A stretch of DNA of 64,000 bases from Pseudoscleropodium purum (GCA_963969395.1 OZ017801.1:1428501-1492500), one strand, 5' to 3'; positions 1 to 13,634 are shown, counted from the stretch's first letter. A program made the numbers and translations. The notes: generated by a model from the letters alone, not told the origin.

Positions 1-224
1 CCTCCCTGCTCCTCATCAACAAAATGTATGTATCAACGCACCAACGCCTCGTCGTCCTGTTTCTCGGTGATCGACTGCGCCTTCCAAAATAATCGTAACG
101 GCAGTATGTAATAAATGCCCACCCTCCCTTCACCAGCAGTGCTTCTAGCTCTGTGTCCACCCTCGAGGCCTCTTTATCCGCCACCCCTGGCTTCCCCCCT
201 CCATTGCCTCACCGTGTGCTGAAT

Positions 225-563
225 CCCGGGCACCAGACACCTATAGTACAAGCCCTTCCAGAGAGTAAGAGAGCTTACTCCGTATTGATAGATTCAGTTC
301 AACACCTAGAAGTTCCTGAAGCTACAGAAAGTCAGAGCTAACTCCACATCCAATAGATTCAACACCGAGAAAGTCCTCGAAGTTCTAGAGCTACAGAGAG
401 ATTGCTCCGCACAGAGAGATTCAATACCCCAAAGTCCCTAGAGTTCTAGGGAGTGAGAGATGAATCCGCAACAATCGATTCAACACCAAGAAGTACGTGT
501 CTGAAGTTCTGGAGCGTAATAAGAGACTGCCGCTATTAACTCCGCATCGATAGATTCAACACC
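225..563. repeat. Five-unit degenerate tandem repeat, ~65 bp unit
   Basis: The phrase CTCCG...GATTCAACACC recurs at about 287, 352, 415, 475 and 549, followed each time by a GAAGT(C/T)C...GTTCTAGAG...AGAGA section. Spacing is about 59-75 bp. The units are diverged but clearly derived from one sequence. I see no coding role. Confidence 0.7.
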
Positions 564-738
564 AGGTGTGCCTGCATTGTGTGGATCCGTCCATGGACCA
601 GCAACCACGTACTGGTGAGTGAACCAGTGCCTGTCTCCCGCGTTGCTCAAAACCTTGGGGTCCTCGTGTGGAATGCATTAAATAGAAGCTTCAGTTTGCT
701 GGGGCATCAGGAGTGGGCTTCCCTGGGCTGTAGCGGAC

Positions 739-939
739 TTGGCGAAAGCAAGTTTGCGTCCCGACCGTCCACTGGGCTACAGCACAAGACGCCGTTGGGA
801 CGATCGGATGGAAATCTTCAATCGAACTCACTATGATATACTACTTGAAGTTAAGTTCGATGAGTTTGTGGTCGCCATCCACGACGTCACGCCATTGATG
901 GAAGCAAGTCGTGAGGAGTCCAGGACGAAGGAGGACTAG
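739..939 (+). CDS. Possible exon or gene fragment, unknown product
   Basis: A 66-codon open frame in the GC-richer left segment. Its second half (NRTHYDILLEVKFDEF, then VVAIHDV) has a protein-like composition and runs to a stop at 939. There is no clear start and no recognised domain. Overlapping frames on both strands are similar in length, so it could be chance. I keep it only because the local base composition is exon-like. Confidence 0.15.
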   Translation: MAKASLRPDRPLGYSTRRRWDDRMEIFNRTHYDILLEVKFDEFVVAIHDVTPLMEASREESRTKED

Positions 940-1290
940 CTGGAATGGCTGGAGTGTCCTCCGTCGCCGTCCGGGTTTGGAGGCCAGCGTCCTCCAGTTG
1001 GGGCTCCCCCGCCGAATCTTCGCCTGATCTTTCGATGATTCCAGCACTGGCGGCCAACACAATGAAGATGCAAGTAATGGGGGCAGGTCGTTACCGTACT
1101 GCTCAGAACAAGGGCGTCTCGCGGGGGGGCTCTCCGGAGAACCGCACGTTCTCGGGAACCATTGCGGGGGAGAAGTCGGTAAGACTGATTTCCATTTTCG
1201 TAGCACAGGGTCATTACGGTGGTCTGTTTCTGATCGGAAATGCTGCTCTATTTCCGAGCAACTGGAGCAGAAAAACTAAGGGCTTTTGAG

Positions 1291-2200
1291 GCGATTAGTG
1301 TTGCGTTGTCAAATTTGGATTGCACCTTGTGGTGCTAATGAATTTCATAGCATGCATTGGTTGGAAATAGCATGTCTTGAATCACAATAAGAGGGCAAGG
1401 AAAATCTTTCCTCCTCAAATTTATAGAAATTTTGTTTTTCATAATTTCTATGTCCAAAATTACATAATCCTTATCAAATGTATTCTTGGACATGGGAAGA
1501 TCTATCCCTTGATTTTCTAGATGTTGTACTCAGTTTGATTAGCTTAAGTGATTAGAAATGGGTGATCATCTTGATAGTCTTCTCTTAAAACGACCATTTA
1601 AGAGTTGATTGCCTTTCAGGGAAGCTAAACTCTTTGAAACAATTTTCAGAAAATTTTTGTAGAAAGAAAAATGGAATTGGCATGTAATCCAATTCATTTC
1701 ATATTTTCTGGACCTTCATGGAATTAGTTACAAATTTTTTGAAGTGAAAACTCAATGGTCACTAAAAGCAACCACCTCCTCAAATGTACAGTGTTGGTAC
1801 ATTGAAGAAAGCAAAATGTACGTATGTATCCTAATCATTTTTAGAGCACGGGCTCTTTTAGAATAAACCTACTATATTTTATATAGATAGGTGGGTAAAC
1901 ACATCCATTCACACCTTTATATCCGATTCCGTCATCATGTGCCACTAGAATACATTTTAGATAGAAAATTCATGAAGGAGGAGTTAAAGGAAAGGAAATG
2001 GGTGTGTCTACCTTAGAAACTAGACAAATATATGACCATAGAAATTTATTACAAATTTTGTACATATTGAATGTTCCCATATTCAAACCATTTATTCTTG
2101 AATTTTTTATTTTAAACTTTTCATCACATATGAAATCACATCATCCATAAGTCATAAATTTTTATTTTTTTGGTAAAAATTTGAAATTACTAGTATTTGT
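1291..2200. other. AT-rich non-coding DNA
   Basis: Strongly AT-rich with many A and T runs. I see no open frame with protein-like composition, no RNA gene and no clear repeat. Confidence 0.6.
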
Positions 2201-3094
2201 TTAACCGTTGAAGGACTACAAAGACAAAATGTGTCTTCATCAAATTTTTAATGGCAAATTCCTAGTAGGGTGAAACAAATCTCAATATTTTGTAAACTAT
2301 GAACTTGAAGACTAATAAGTTGACATACTTGTTGCATTTTTATATTTTCTAAATTTCAATGTGAGTAGTATACATTTAAAAATTTATTTAGGAAATATAT
2401 TTTAATAGAAAAAGGTAGTAAAATTTTTTTACAATAAAAAGAATAGTAGAGATGCAAAAAACAACATTTTCTTGGACATTTCTAATCTTTATTTTGTACA
2501 AAAACCTATGCCTAGAGGAAAAAATTCAAATTCATATTTTATATTTTTTTTTTAAATACAAGATTCAATCTAGTGTGATTTAGGAATTCAAAAATAATTA
2601 GATCAATTCCAAATTTTTTGAAGATGTTTCAAATCATATGCTAATATTATCAAAAATTGATGCATCTATAAATTTTCTTAAACTTTTTAGGATTTAATTT
2701 GGTCAATTTGGCTTTCTACTCTTGCTTGAAAATGTGTACAAATTTGAGAGAGTTTTTGATTTATTAGTTTTAAAATTAAGAAATACTGCATTTATTTCAA
2801 ATTCTAATACATTTTTTAGGGAAATAAAAAAGAATTATTCATCTTCTTATAATTTTTCTTCTCCCGAAGCTACAAGTTTTTTGCCTATAAAGTTAATCCT
2901 TCAAAATTGTTATAGTCTCAAAATACAATTGTCAATATTTTCCACAATTTATTCCATGCGTGCTAGACAAAAAAATCTTTACTTTTGTATGCTTAAAATT
3001 TAAATTTAAAGCACATTCACATGCAAAAAAATATCAAAGTGAGAAGGTTTATTGAAAACCTTCATTGTCAAAAAGTTAGGCCTTGAGGGGTTAA
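2201..3094. mobile_element. Candidate TTAA-bounded non-autonomous element (~0.9 kb)
   Basis: The segment starts TTAACCGTTGAAGGAC and ends CCTTGAGGGGTTAA, so its ends are imperfect inverted repeats next to TTAA. Its length matches two better copies at 8697-9614 and 53932-54802. TTAA target use with CCC-like ends is the habit of piggyBac-type elements. The inverted repeats are degenerate here and I could not align the interior with the other copies, so this is the weakest of the three. It has no transposase; the open frame at 2722-3003 looks like chance. Confidence 0.4.
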
Positions 3095-6000
3095 GGAAAA
3101 GTGAAGAAAATTCATATCAACCACAAAATTATCTTGAAAAGTCTGAAATTTTTTCTATTAATAGGTGTATATGACAGTGCTATATATCATGGAGTGAAAA
3201 CATTCACTGTGGCTTCTTATAATAAAAAAAAAAGTGGTTATTGTCCTAAAATTCAAATTGCAATAAAATATTCAATTTTATAATTTTGTCAAAATTTGAA
3301 ATTAGAGTGGAAACTAAAATTCTTGTACTTTATTTTATAAGTTGGTCTCAAATTCAAAAAAGATCATTTTTGTGACTCAAACTGGCATCAAGAGCAAGGA
3401 GTTTAAGTTGCTAAAATACACTACATAGGAAACAATGGATCAAGCATCTACTAGTATATACTATATAGAAAAGTCAACTATACCATAGAAAAAGTTTACA
3501 ACAATAGTTTCTTCCAAAAGTGCTCAATGGAGTCTCCCTAAAAAATTTGGATGAAAAAAATTCCTATTTTCTAGAGGTCCTATATATCATCCAAAAGCCT
3601 TTTTTTGGCCTTCTAGGCAATTAAAGGTTAACCTTGAAAGGCCGTGACCTATCACCAAGGTACTTTGCTCAAAGTGATATAATTTATAAACTATTGGCAC
3701 ATTTTCAATTCCATTTCTATTGGAATCTTAGAAGTCATCCATCGGCTACCTTTTAGCCTTATTGTCCTTCCAAGATTAATGTACATGAACTTTAGTTCTC
3801 AATTTAAATAAGTAAATCTAATGACAACCCTTACGTTACTATATTACAATTCAAAACTCATCTTCATTTTAGAATCTAAATCTAAATGTGCCATTTTTTA
3901 TTTATTAATGTGGCACAATTACAAAAGACAAGAATGACTATCCGAAGTTCTGGTTCTAAAATAAAGAAGGGGGAGTGCATACTTATGCAATTAGGAGGGT
4001 GCAATTAAGTGTGTTTATTCTTACCATCTCTTGATGTATGAGGATCTATTATCATAGTTTAAATATCAACACTTAATTAAAAGCTTTAATCCATGAAGGT
4101 CTAAGAAGCTCAATTGTTTTCACTAAAGATATAAGAAGCTCAATTTGGGTCCTTATTTCTTTATTGTTATTTTCCATTAGTTCCTTTATATAGAAATTAT
4201 CCAATTTTTGGAGCATTTCCTAGAGCCCTTTGACTTGAAAAACCATTTGCATCAAAATTTTCTTATATTTGCTAAACCTTGTGTATTTATTTGATGACCA
4301 ATGGTAGAGATTTTGCTTCAAATGGTTTTTTTAGAAACTAATCTTTAATTTTTTTGTCTTTTGTTCTACTTTTTTGTTGTTAATCTCTTATGACAAAGCT
4401 TTAGCTTGACCTATAATGTTTAGGTAGTTTATTAGTTATTCTTTGCTTAATTCTTGATATTTTTTTAGCTTAAATATTAGTGATAGCGAAGCTTTCTACT
4501 CCCTAGTCATATGTAAGGTGATTAATTAACCACCTTTTGTCACCTCTATCAAGTAGATCACCTTCATTTGAGTTAAAATCTTAGTTTTAATCAAATCTTA
4601 GTCAATCAATCAAAATCCCTATGTCATAGAATAATTTGATTACCAATATACAAAAGATTAAAAAGATTAAAATATACAAATTTGAATTGGTCAACTAAAG
4701 CAAAAAAGAAACTATCTAATTAATTTGATTAGGAAAGCTCCAATCAATTTGTTAGGAAAATTTGTTGCTAGTTAGATAAAGGAACCATTCAACCTAGTTA
4801 GAAAAATCTATAGTTAGTCCAGTTAGAGGCTAGCTAGTCAAATAAAGGAAGTATCCAATCATATGGGAATATGAAGTCAAAGAATTATGGTACGTAGCTA
4901 GATTTGAAGGGGTCCACTTAGTTTGTGACAAAAAATAAATTGACCACTACAGGGTTTTTACTATGTTTTCACCAAAAATTCTCCAATATATGTAATGTCA
5001 ACATGAATTTAAGGTTTTGAAGCATCCTTGGATTTTAGAAAATGTCAAGTAGTATAGAAGAAAGTATATAACAATGTATTCATTTTGAGTGGATAAAAGT
5101 GTAGTTTGAAAATGTTTATATCAATGTGCAAATGTTAATACATAAATAGTTTGTAGAAATCTACTCATTCAAAGTGTTTTACCTTTAAAATTTTCAACCA
5201 TTTTGAAGGTGTTTTGGATTTCAATTTTGTAAGTTATAAAGGGTTGAAGCTTAAAGTACAATGAGTCATTTTTAGGCAAAATTCATTAAAGGATCTTATA
5301 GGAAGTTAAGTCCTTAGCATCTCTTTAAATTTTGGTTTCATTCCAAGTCATAGGTTGGAAGATTATAACATATAAGTGAAAGGTACTATAATAAAAATCA
5401 ATGTTTTGAAGTAGTCAAAATTGTGTTTTGACTAGTTCTTTTGGTCACATAACATTTTAAGAAGTTGGCATCCTACTCCCATTCTCAAGGTAACCAAGTT
5501 TCCCACACACAGAAACAAGTCTAACTTTTATTTTTAGGACCAAAAATGAATGAGAAAATGGTCTTGCAACAATGACTACTTCATTATTAAGTTTCAAAAA
5601 TTATGAGAGAAGTTGAAGATTTATCACAAATCTGAAACCAAAATTAAAGATAAAATATGTTAGAGGTAAGGAACACAAGAGAAGACACACAATAGGGGAA
5701 AAAGAAAAGGCAATGCCCTTCTAGGTCTAATCTACTATTGGGTAGCTCATTGAAAAGGGTCATGAATCCATTAGAATTTTAAGCATAATCATTATTCAAC
5801 CACCTATCTTCCATCCCAAAGGTTGAGCCCAACCTTGCTAATACCAGGTGGTATAATTTAGACTCTACCTATCCATGAACACATGTCACTTTATCATTGG
5901 CTAGAGTTTCTTTAAGCTTTAGAAATTTTTATAAATTCAATAGTGACTTTTCTTCTAAATTTGAAAACTCTATTAGATAGCTAACTTGATTTTCTTGAGA

Positions 6001-7213
6001 ATGAGCCCAAGTTCAAGTGACTCTTTTACATTCAAAAATTTAAAGGTTAAGTGGTTTCATTAAAGAAAGTTTGGCCCTATGGAGGATCATTTCACTTTTG
6101 GCCAATATGCAAATGTAGTAAAAAAAATTTATATTTTTTTAATCAAAAATTTGACAAGGCTCACAAATTGACTTGACAGTTTTTCTATGAGCTAATTTGG
6201 ACTGATATTTTCTGCAATTGCACATTTTCATATTGTCAAAATAGCCACCCAAGGCCTAAAAGTTTCTATAGTACTTTGCACTAGGATTTATATACAAAAT
6301 TAATTAACACTGCATATTTATTCACAAAAAACAAACAAACAAATTTTTTGCTTATCAAATCCAACAAAGGCTTCGGGTCATATAGAATAATTATAAAGCT
6401 AGGGAGACATGGTAGGAAGATTGTGCAAAGTTTTCAACAATGTGTTAATTAGAATAAGAGTTTTACAATTATAAAGTGACCAATCTGCAAATGGGTGATG
6501 TGAAAAGAATACAAACTTTATTTGTTCTACCTTTTGTTCCCTTTCTCAATATTGTTTTTTGTATCTATTTACCTATCCAGCAATTCATAAAGTTGAGCCA
6601 ATTTCCAAATAATAATCTAGTACCTCTTGATTTTAATCATGCTATCTTTTTCAGACAAAGACATATTTAGACTATATAATGCAAGGTTCTAATAAATGTT
6701 TTTTTTTCATGAACCATTCTTGTCATCTCTTCACATGGTTAACTGTCTACTTGAACTCACCAATTGCTATCACATCAAATGTCAAAAACCCAAGCAAGAG
6801 GTCATAAGAAATTTATTAAACATTAGTGTTGTCTTGGTTTGGATAGATATTTTGAATGCAAGTTTAAAGTCTCCAAGATCTGTATTCACTCCGTAGATCT
6901 TCACAATTTAAAGCTGAAAAGTGTGTTTGCATCTATTCAATTGATAAATTCAATTTTAGAAGACACATATGTTAATCCATTTATAGCTTAACATTATTTA
7001 AGCATCAACTTATGACCTAAGCATCTTTTATCAATCTACAACTAAATCATTTATTTGATCAAAACATGAAACTAAATCATTTACTTGACCAAATACCACT
7101 AATGTTCAAGATCTAGAAGGGACACATCTTTCACAATTCTTTCCACATATTCCATGTATTATCTAGAGATTGGCAAACATATACATGCATGAATGCAAAT
7201 AACTATTGCATGC

Positions 7214-7215
<2 letters not shown>

Positions 7216-7259
<44 letters not shown>
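7216..7259. repeat. TA dinucleotide microsatellite
   Basis: An uninterrupted run of about 22 TA units. Confidence 0.95.
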
Positions 7260-7262
<3 letters not shown>

Positions 7263-7764
7263 GATCTAATTGTTCCAATTCCTTCTTTATCAAATGAATT
7301 AGCGACCTCCATTTCCTAACTCACTTCCATCTCCTCTTGGATTTTGAGTAGTTTATGTTTTTCTCATTTGTGAGACCATGTTGTAGTTCTTTAGCACCTA
7401 GAGGTTTAACTCTTAAAGGACAAAGGGGTGTTCACAAAAATATTAGTTTCTATTACCATGTGAATTTTTGGCTTAAAAATTTGCAAAAGCACTCATTGAA
7501 AGTCAAGCTATTGTAGGAGACCTTCCTTTTTGACAACAAAATGCCACTCATGAATAGTTGAACTTTTGCCCTATTACAAGAATCGTTTGTCATCTATAAG
7601 ATGCCAAACGTCCTTGTCAACATTTAAGGGTTAAACTTCTTCTTTGCAAATTTGTGAAAAATTTCAGAAAATAGTATGGTACAACCTAAGTAATAGCCCC
7701 CAAATTATCCTTTTCCCCTGCAACTGATGCTTTCACTTCCCACCATGGGTGTCCAAATTCATAT

Positions 7765-7902
7765 ATTAGATTAAATGGAATATTCTATTATCACATGGAA
7801 TCATGGATCTTTTGATTCCTCCAAAGTTGTTCCATTAGATTAAATGGAATATTCTATTATCACATGGAATCATGAATCTTTTGATTCCTCCAAAGTTGTT
7901 CC
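7765..7902. repeat. Tandem duplication, two 69-bp units
   Basis: A 69-bp unit starting ATTAGATTAAATGGAATATT is repeated directly with only one or so differences (ATCATGGATC versus ATCATGAATC). The near identity means it is recent compared with the decayed repeats around it. Confidence 0.9.
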
Positions 7903-8696
7903 ATTCAGGCTTAAGTTTAGAAGATAGCAATGTGGGTTCATACTTGATAAGTTTAGGGGGGGGGGGGACTCAAAAGCAAGCATGCCTGTAACCGAGGGAG
8001 TCAATTTGAATTCAGATTTTCAGAGAGATTTTCAGGGACTCCAATTGTGTCTTCAAACCAATATTAATAGGTTGGTGTTTCAATTTGTTCAAATTTTTAA
8101 ATTTAGATCAGTTCTAAATTAATAAAAAGTAATGCCGGTTAATTAACCTGGATGTTTGGTGACAGTCAGTTCAAGAAGGGAACCCCTTATAGAACCCAAA
8201 CCCAATTCTATGCAAATGTACACAGGTCCCACATTTTATGGCCAGAAATGTGGGATTGGTTTAGATTTGCATTGAATAGGGTAAGTTGGATTGGAGGTTT
8301 ATAATAGGCTTCCTACCCCAACCCCTAAAGGGTGGAGCTATTATCTTGTACTCAAAATTGAAAGTCGTTTACTATTGTGTTCATCTTTCATTTCTTTGCT
8401 ATTTATAAGTGAATTTTTTTATTTTTGCTTTTCAAAGATGAAATCACATGATTAATATTTGTTGTGGAATTTTTATACTTTTTTGCGAAAATTTCAAATT
8501 ACCATGAATTTTTTAATCAAATAAGAAGAAAATTTCATATCAAATACAAATCATGTTTAAAATAATCCAAAATTTTCAGAATAGAAATACATTATAGTGA
8601 AGAACATTGTGGTATAAAGAAAATCTCCATGACACGCCATGTACTTAGAAATATGATTATAGATCTTCAACTTCAAACTTTACTAAAATGCTTATC

Positions 8697-9614
8697 TTAA
8701 CCCCTGAAGTCCCAAGGTCATTTTCTATCAAAAATCACTAAAAACTGTCATTTTGTTGTGTTCACCCAATACAACAAAAAAAAGCTTTTTTTTAGAAATT
8801 AACTATAGGATCTTGTACTTCACTTGTTTTAGCTTGTGTGGTAAGAATTTCATGAAGTTTGACTATATAGTTTGGAAGATATTCGCATTGATTTTAAAGT
8901 TGAAAATGAAAGTTTTTTTGAACACTAGCTTGCAATTTCAAATGACTTTGACCACCATTTGCGGAATTCTTTTACACTATAAACTTTGAATTAAAAAAAA
9001 TTTATGTTGAAAAATTGAGTTGAAAGTCTAGAAAAAAAATTCAAAAAACACACACTTGATTGTCATTCTTTAAAAAATTGTTAAGTAGAAGTAGGTCCAA
9101 GATTGAAAAAAAAACTAAATCATTAATAGCTCCAAGATGAAATTGAAAGATAGTAATTCCAATGGTGAGATTGTTTTAGTGAGCAAATGCAACATTCTCT
9201 AAAAAGAAATTGTGAAAATTGCAGTAAAAAATGAACCCTACAAGTTATTTTTGCAAGATGCTTCAATTGCCCAAAAGACAAGATTGTCCTTAACTTTCTC
9301 ATTATTAGTCCAAATAGAATGAATCAAAGCTTCACACATAGACAAAAATATAACATTTTAGGGGAAAAAATTAGAATTTATTTTGATTTTCTGTGATTTT
9401 TTTGTTCTACCCGTCAAGTTTAGTTCTAGGCTTTTTGTAGTATAACTTTTGCTCCCAAGCACCAATTGAAATAAAAATCATATTCCCACAAAGTTAATCA
9501 GTTTTTCAATATTATGGGAAAAGTTTCAAGAAAATTCACCAAAAATTTAGGTCATAGGAACTTGTCCGAAATCTAATTTGTTCCTTGAGAAGACAATGGG
9601 ACTTTAGGGGTTAA
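8697..9614 (+). mobile_element. TTAA-bounded non-autonomous DNA element, piggyBac-like ends
   Basis: It begins TTAA-CCCCTGAAGTCCCA and ends TGGGACTTTAGGGG-TTAA, so the terminal inverted repeat is CCCCTRAAGTCCCA with one mismatch, immediately inside TTAA on both sides. The interior is homologous to the element at 53932-54802 in the opposite orientation: TAATTCCAATGGTGAGATTG near 9151 is matched by its reverse complement near 54330, and ATGAGTTGAGAGTCT-like text also matches. There is no transposase; the frame at 8753-8989 is AT-rich with no motif. TTAA targets are typical of piggyBac. The family assignment is inference from the ends only. Confidence 0.75.
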
Positions 9615-10391
9615 GGAATTTTTCAAATTTTTTGAAATGGAATAGAAATTGTTCTTTTGAAGCTTCATTTTTTTGGTTTTTCACATAAACAAAAGAAATG
9701 GTTATAAATGTCAAAATCAAGTTTCAAGGGAGAAAGAAGCTCACAATATTGAACTACGGTGGATGGTGTAGCATTTTTTTGATATACTACCCCATGTAAA
9801 ATAAAATAAACAACTAAAATGCCTTGATTTTAATTCAATTATGTGGATATAGCATCAATAAAGTTGCACACAAAAAATAGAAAGAAAATCATTCATTTTT
9901 CAATATGGACAACCCGTATTTGACCATCCCAAAGATATACAACTTCCTTGGCATCCTTCTAGGGTTAATTTTATTTTGTTTAAACACCAATGGATATGGA
10001 ATGGAGGATTGTAGAGGTACAAGATTCACAATTTTCTTAAACAGAAAATAACTCTATAATTTACCAATTAGTAGAAATGAGGATCTTTTGACACTAAGCT
10101 ACTTACATTTCTTGAAATTTATATATGATATTTCATTGAACCTATAAATTTTGTGTCTTGTAGATTGTTTTGGTACCCAATTGGGATTTATCCAAATTAT
10201 AGTTAAGTTCGTTCCTAGGAAGGCTTTACACATAGGAATGTCTCTAATATAATGAATTCATAGGTCATTGCAATTTAAGCATAGAGAAAAATATTCATTT
10301 ACTACATACAATTTGTATTAATCCTCACATGATAAACTAATTACACAATTTTCAGTCCCCTTTTAATAGTCACAAGAGTTTAGTAATTTCC
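9615..10391. other. AT-rich non-coding DNA
   Basis: No gene, RNA or repeat structure seen. Confidence 0.6.
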
Positions 10392-11932
10392 CAAATTGGA
10401 TGATCTTTAATCTTTAGCTTAGAGTCTTGCAAATCGGACTCCACAGAAACCACTCAGTCCTTTACCTTCCAACTTGGGCTCAGCATCACAGGCTCTTCAT
10501 CTTCCACTTGTTGACATCTCACCAACTCTGATCTTGATCTCTAATTTGTTTAACACAACATCACATCACTCTTCATACTTAGACTCTCCTAATTGGAATT
10601 AACCAACTTGTAATTCTTCACTGTTAAACATTATACTCTCGGTCAAATAACATCATACCCATTCAATCAGACCAAATTGGAAATTAGTCCAAGACATTAT
10701 GCAACTATTTCACCCAATTTGGATATTAATTCATCCCACTTACAAGCTGCTTTGAATTAAACTTCTCAGTTAAATATCATGCTCAACCAATTAGGACATT
10801 TAAACCATTCACAATTATCCTCACAGTCCAACTTGGACAAAACTACAACGACATACAGATCAAACTTCCCATTTGGATAGCAATAAAACCTCACTAATGC
10901 ACTCCTAAACTTCGATTAGGAAAACATTCTCAAACAATCATGCATCATTGACTCACATGCATAAACATTTCCAAATTGACTTCATAAACCTCCAATTGCT
11001 CACACAATTTAATTTCACATGTTACAGCTTTGAATTAGCAATTTTACTGCTTCGAATTGGTGACAAAATCATCGTTATTACAACAATAAGCTCATAGCTT
11101 AATTGTTCATACTCCAACTTCTTAAATTGGTCTAATTTTATAAGTCCATTCTTCTTATTTTCAATAAGGACTTCTTCATCACTATGAACATCCTAATTTT
11201 CAATTAGGACTACTTTGATTCTCATTGAATCACTCCAATTTGGCTCTCTTAACTCCTGCAAGTTCACTCTCTCCAACTAGGAAATATTAAATCTTGTTGC
11301 ATTGCAGCTATCCTCAGATACTGATCAATCATTACTTCACTCTAGCTTGATTCTTCCACTTGGAAATATTCTCCACATTCAAACCGGATTCTCCCTGCAC
11401 AGTGCACACACTACACTTCTTTCCAACTAGGACTGACTCATCGCCATTCACTTTGACAAACTTAGCTCCCAATTAGGACTCACACAAACCATCAAACATC
11501 CACATAAAATCACACCAAAATCAAAAACATACGTAGCCAACTTGGATTGGGACATGACTGGGCTTCACTCAACAGACAGTAAGAACAAATAAACAGAAAA
11601 TCAACCCAAATAGGAAATTCCAAACCAGCGGTTACTCATTCAGAGAGACAACCCAACTGCCTGCAACCCAATTTGGAACTACACAACCCACCATTAGGAA
11701 ATAACCAATCCAACTTGCTTAACCATAGCCTAATTGGACAACTAACCATCCTAATTGGAATTCTACACTACCAACTCCCTACTTACTGCCAAGTTGTTAA
11801 TAAAAAATCAGCACCTTCATTCACACCAACTTGTACTTAACCTTGTACAAACAGACATCCCAATTAGAAAAACATACTACCAAATAACACCAAACTACAC
11901 CCAAACACACAAAACGCATTCCAAATGGGTTC
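10392..11932. repeat. Array of ~30 degenerate CCAAYTWGGA words
   Basis: Variants of CCAATTAGGA / CCAACTTGGA / TCCTAATTGG recur about every 45-50 bp, for example near 10392, 10468, 10667, 10711, 10786, 10827, 10867, 11232, 11271, 11419, 11467, 11535, 11667, 11728, 11747 and 11857. The sequence between words is not visibly conserved. The composition also shifts to C and A rich on this strand compared with the flanks. This could be an old minisatellite of which only one part of the unit survives, or a cluster of protein-binding sites. There is no gene; the frame at 11755-12015 is a by-product. Confidence 0.65.
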
Positions 11933-13004
11933 AAAAATACTTCAAAAATTCAAAATTTGATAATCGAATAGGCATTCTACATGCCTTTATAAGGATTATA
12001 AGAAGACTATTGTAGTCATGTAGAATTTAAATCAAACATAAATAAAGGATTCATCGACAAATTTTTTCAATTTATATGACTTGTACCTAAATAATGAGTG
12101 CTATATTTGGTGTATCTTGAAGCAATGAGAGCCTAAGTATGATGATATGAATTGGAGAATATACATCAATAATGAATCATAGGTTTTTTTCTTAATTGTT
12201 TAAAAAAAGGTTGATTGAACCTATTGGTTATAGAATTGACTTTAAATAATTTTAACACTTTAGAACTACATTTTTGCACTATAAAAGCTACTTGATTGAA
12301 TGATTGTCAATTCTAATGCAAAGAACAAAAATGGAAAACAAATATTGTATTTTTGCTTAAAATTAAAAGATCTTATCGTAAAATACATTTGATGCAACTA
12401 TATTGAATTTTTTCAAAAAATTCAACACCGTAGATTGCAAAATATTAGTTATTGAAGTAAAACAGCAAGTTCATTTAGCACAATTTCTATAGATTATACT
12501 ATTTTATTTTACCCTTGAAGGATCTCAAACCTCTTTGCGGCCGTATAATATATGATGATTTTGATGGTATTTAATAAAAAAACAATCACCAATTTTTTTA
12601 ATAAAATATATATTAATGTTTGTGATAGTATGTAAAAATTATATATCACATTGCATATATTAAACCACAATTGAAGAATTACAAGGCTAAATATGGATTG
12701 TGTAAAGGGACCGAAAGGGCCTTTCAAGGGTTAACCTCTAATGACCCAAGTAACAATTTTCTAGTGTTGCCATTCATTTTTCAGCTACTCTTTCTCAAAT
12801 TTTGATTTTTTTGAATATTTCTTTTAAGAAAATAATATTTTTAAATTATTAAAAAAAATAAAAATAAATGTATTTCAAGTAAATTTTGCTAAAAATCTCC
12901 TCAAAAGTCAATACTTATAATCTTATATTTAAAACTATACTTAAAAACTCACCTAAAAATACTCCTTTTCCTTGTAGTGATTATAAAAACCTCTATAATA
13001 ACTG
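11933..13004. other. AT-rich non-coding DNA left of the giant element
   Basis: No gene is seen. A small candidate hairpin element lies at about 12508-12734, starting CCCTTGAAGG and ending CCTTTCAAGGGTTAA, but only the right side has a full TTAA. The text near 12433 (ATTGCAAAATATTAG) resembles text near 27290 (ATTGCAAGATATTAG), so part of this is a dispersed repeat. Confidence 0.5.
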
Positions 13005-13008
13005 ATAT
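13005..13008. repeat. ATAT flank, candidate target-site duplication (left)
   Basis: ATAT directly outside the left terminal repeat, matched by ATAT at 26288-26291. The word is self-complementary, so it cannot be told from an outward extension of the inverted repeat. Confidence 0.5.
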
Positions 13009-13038
13009 TTAACTAATTATGGACAAATCCATAGTCCA
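13009..13038 (+). repeat. Left terminal inverted repeat of the giant element
   Basis: Reads TTAACTAATTATGGACAA followed by ATCCATAGTCCA. The first copy of the internal palindrome starts only a few bases further in, at 13045. Confidence 0.75.
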
Positions 13039-13634
13039 GAAATATATCGGCCGTCAGCCGATATAGTCGAATGCATAGATTTGTGTGTCATAAGCAATGA
13101 ACAGAAATAGACGCAACCACTAAACAAACCAAAGTACCACAACACATGGCAAGTTATTGAATTCAGAGCCTACAATTAGTAGTTAAATGAATAATTTCAT
13201 AAGCTCCTATGCTGTGTCCAAATTTGGAACAAAGTATCGGCTGGTGCCTGATACTGCCAACCGATTCCTAACATCATTCTCTAAAGCACCTAGATCTATG
13301 AAAGTGTTTGCACTGCGTAAACTATGAAAATCGACTATGGTAGCCATCTGTAAGATGAAGAGCAACGAATGCTCCTCCTTAAACCCTAAACCCTGAGTCC
13401 ATCCGATCCAACTGAATTGCTCGTATCAGCTGGCAGCCGATATCCCCCCTAGAAAACTCCAGAGAACAGGTCTTGAAGTGAAGAGGCAGTCGATTCGATA
13501 ATACTAGCGTTGACAATAAAGCAGTTCAAATTTGTGAATAAGGTAAAGGGGACGAGATTGGAAGGTATTCAAGCCCCCCCCCCGATTCCACTCTGCAAGG
13601 GTATCGGTTGGCGGCCGACACCATGTAGGGCAAA

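Larger units (their letters stand above)
1..1290. other. GC-richer fragment, possible edge of a gene or transposon
   Basis: The first 1.29 kb is visibly richer in G and C, with many CpG dinucleotides, than the AT-rich DNA that follows abruptly. It contains a tandem repeat near 225-563 and a few short open frames. I see no convincing domain, and no frame is long enough to call a gene. It may be the truncated end of a gene or GC-richer transposon continuing off the left edge. Confidence 0.4.
3095..8696. other. AT-rich non-coding DNA with small repeats
   Basis: No gene is recognisable over 5.6 kb. The few open frames of 60-70 codons have AT-driven composition rich in F, L, I, N and K with no domain. 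The stretch holds a TA microsatellite, a short tandem duplication and a G run near 7964-7976. A word like the TTAA-element end (TTAACCTTGAAAGGCC, about 3628) occurs without a nearby partner. Confidence 0.6.

Noticed and set aside
13381..13397. Interstitial telomere repeat (AAACCCT)
   Set aside because: Only two partial units; such words also recur by chance near 19730 and 19880.
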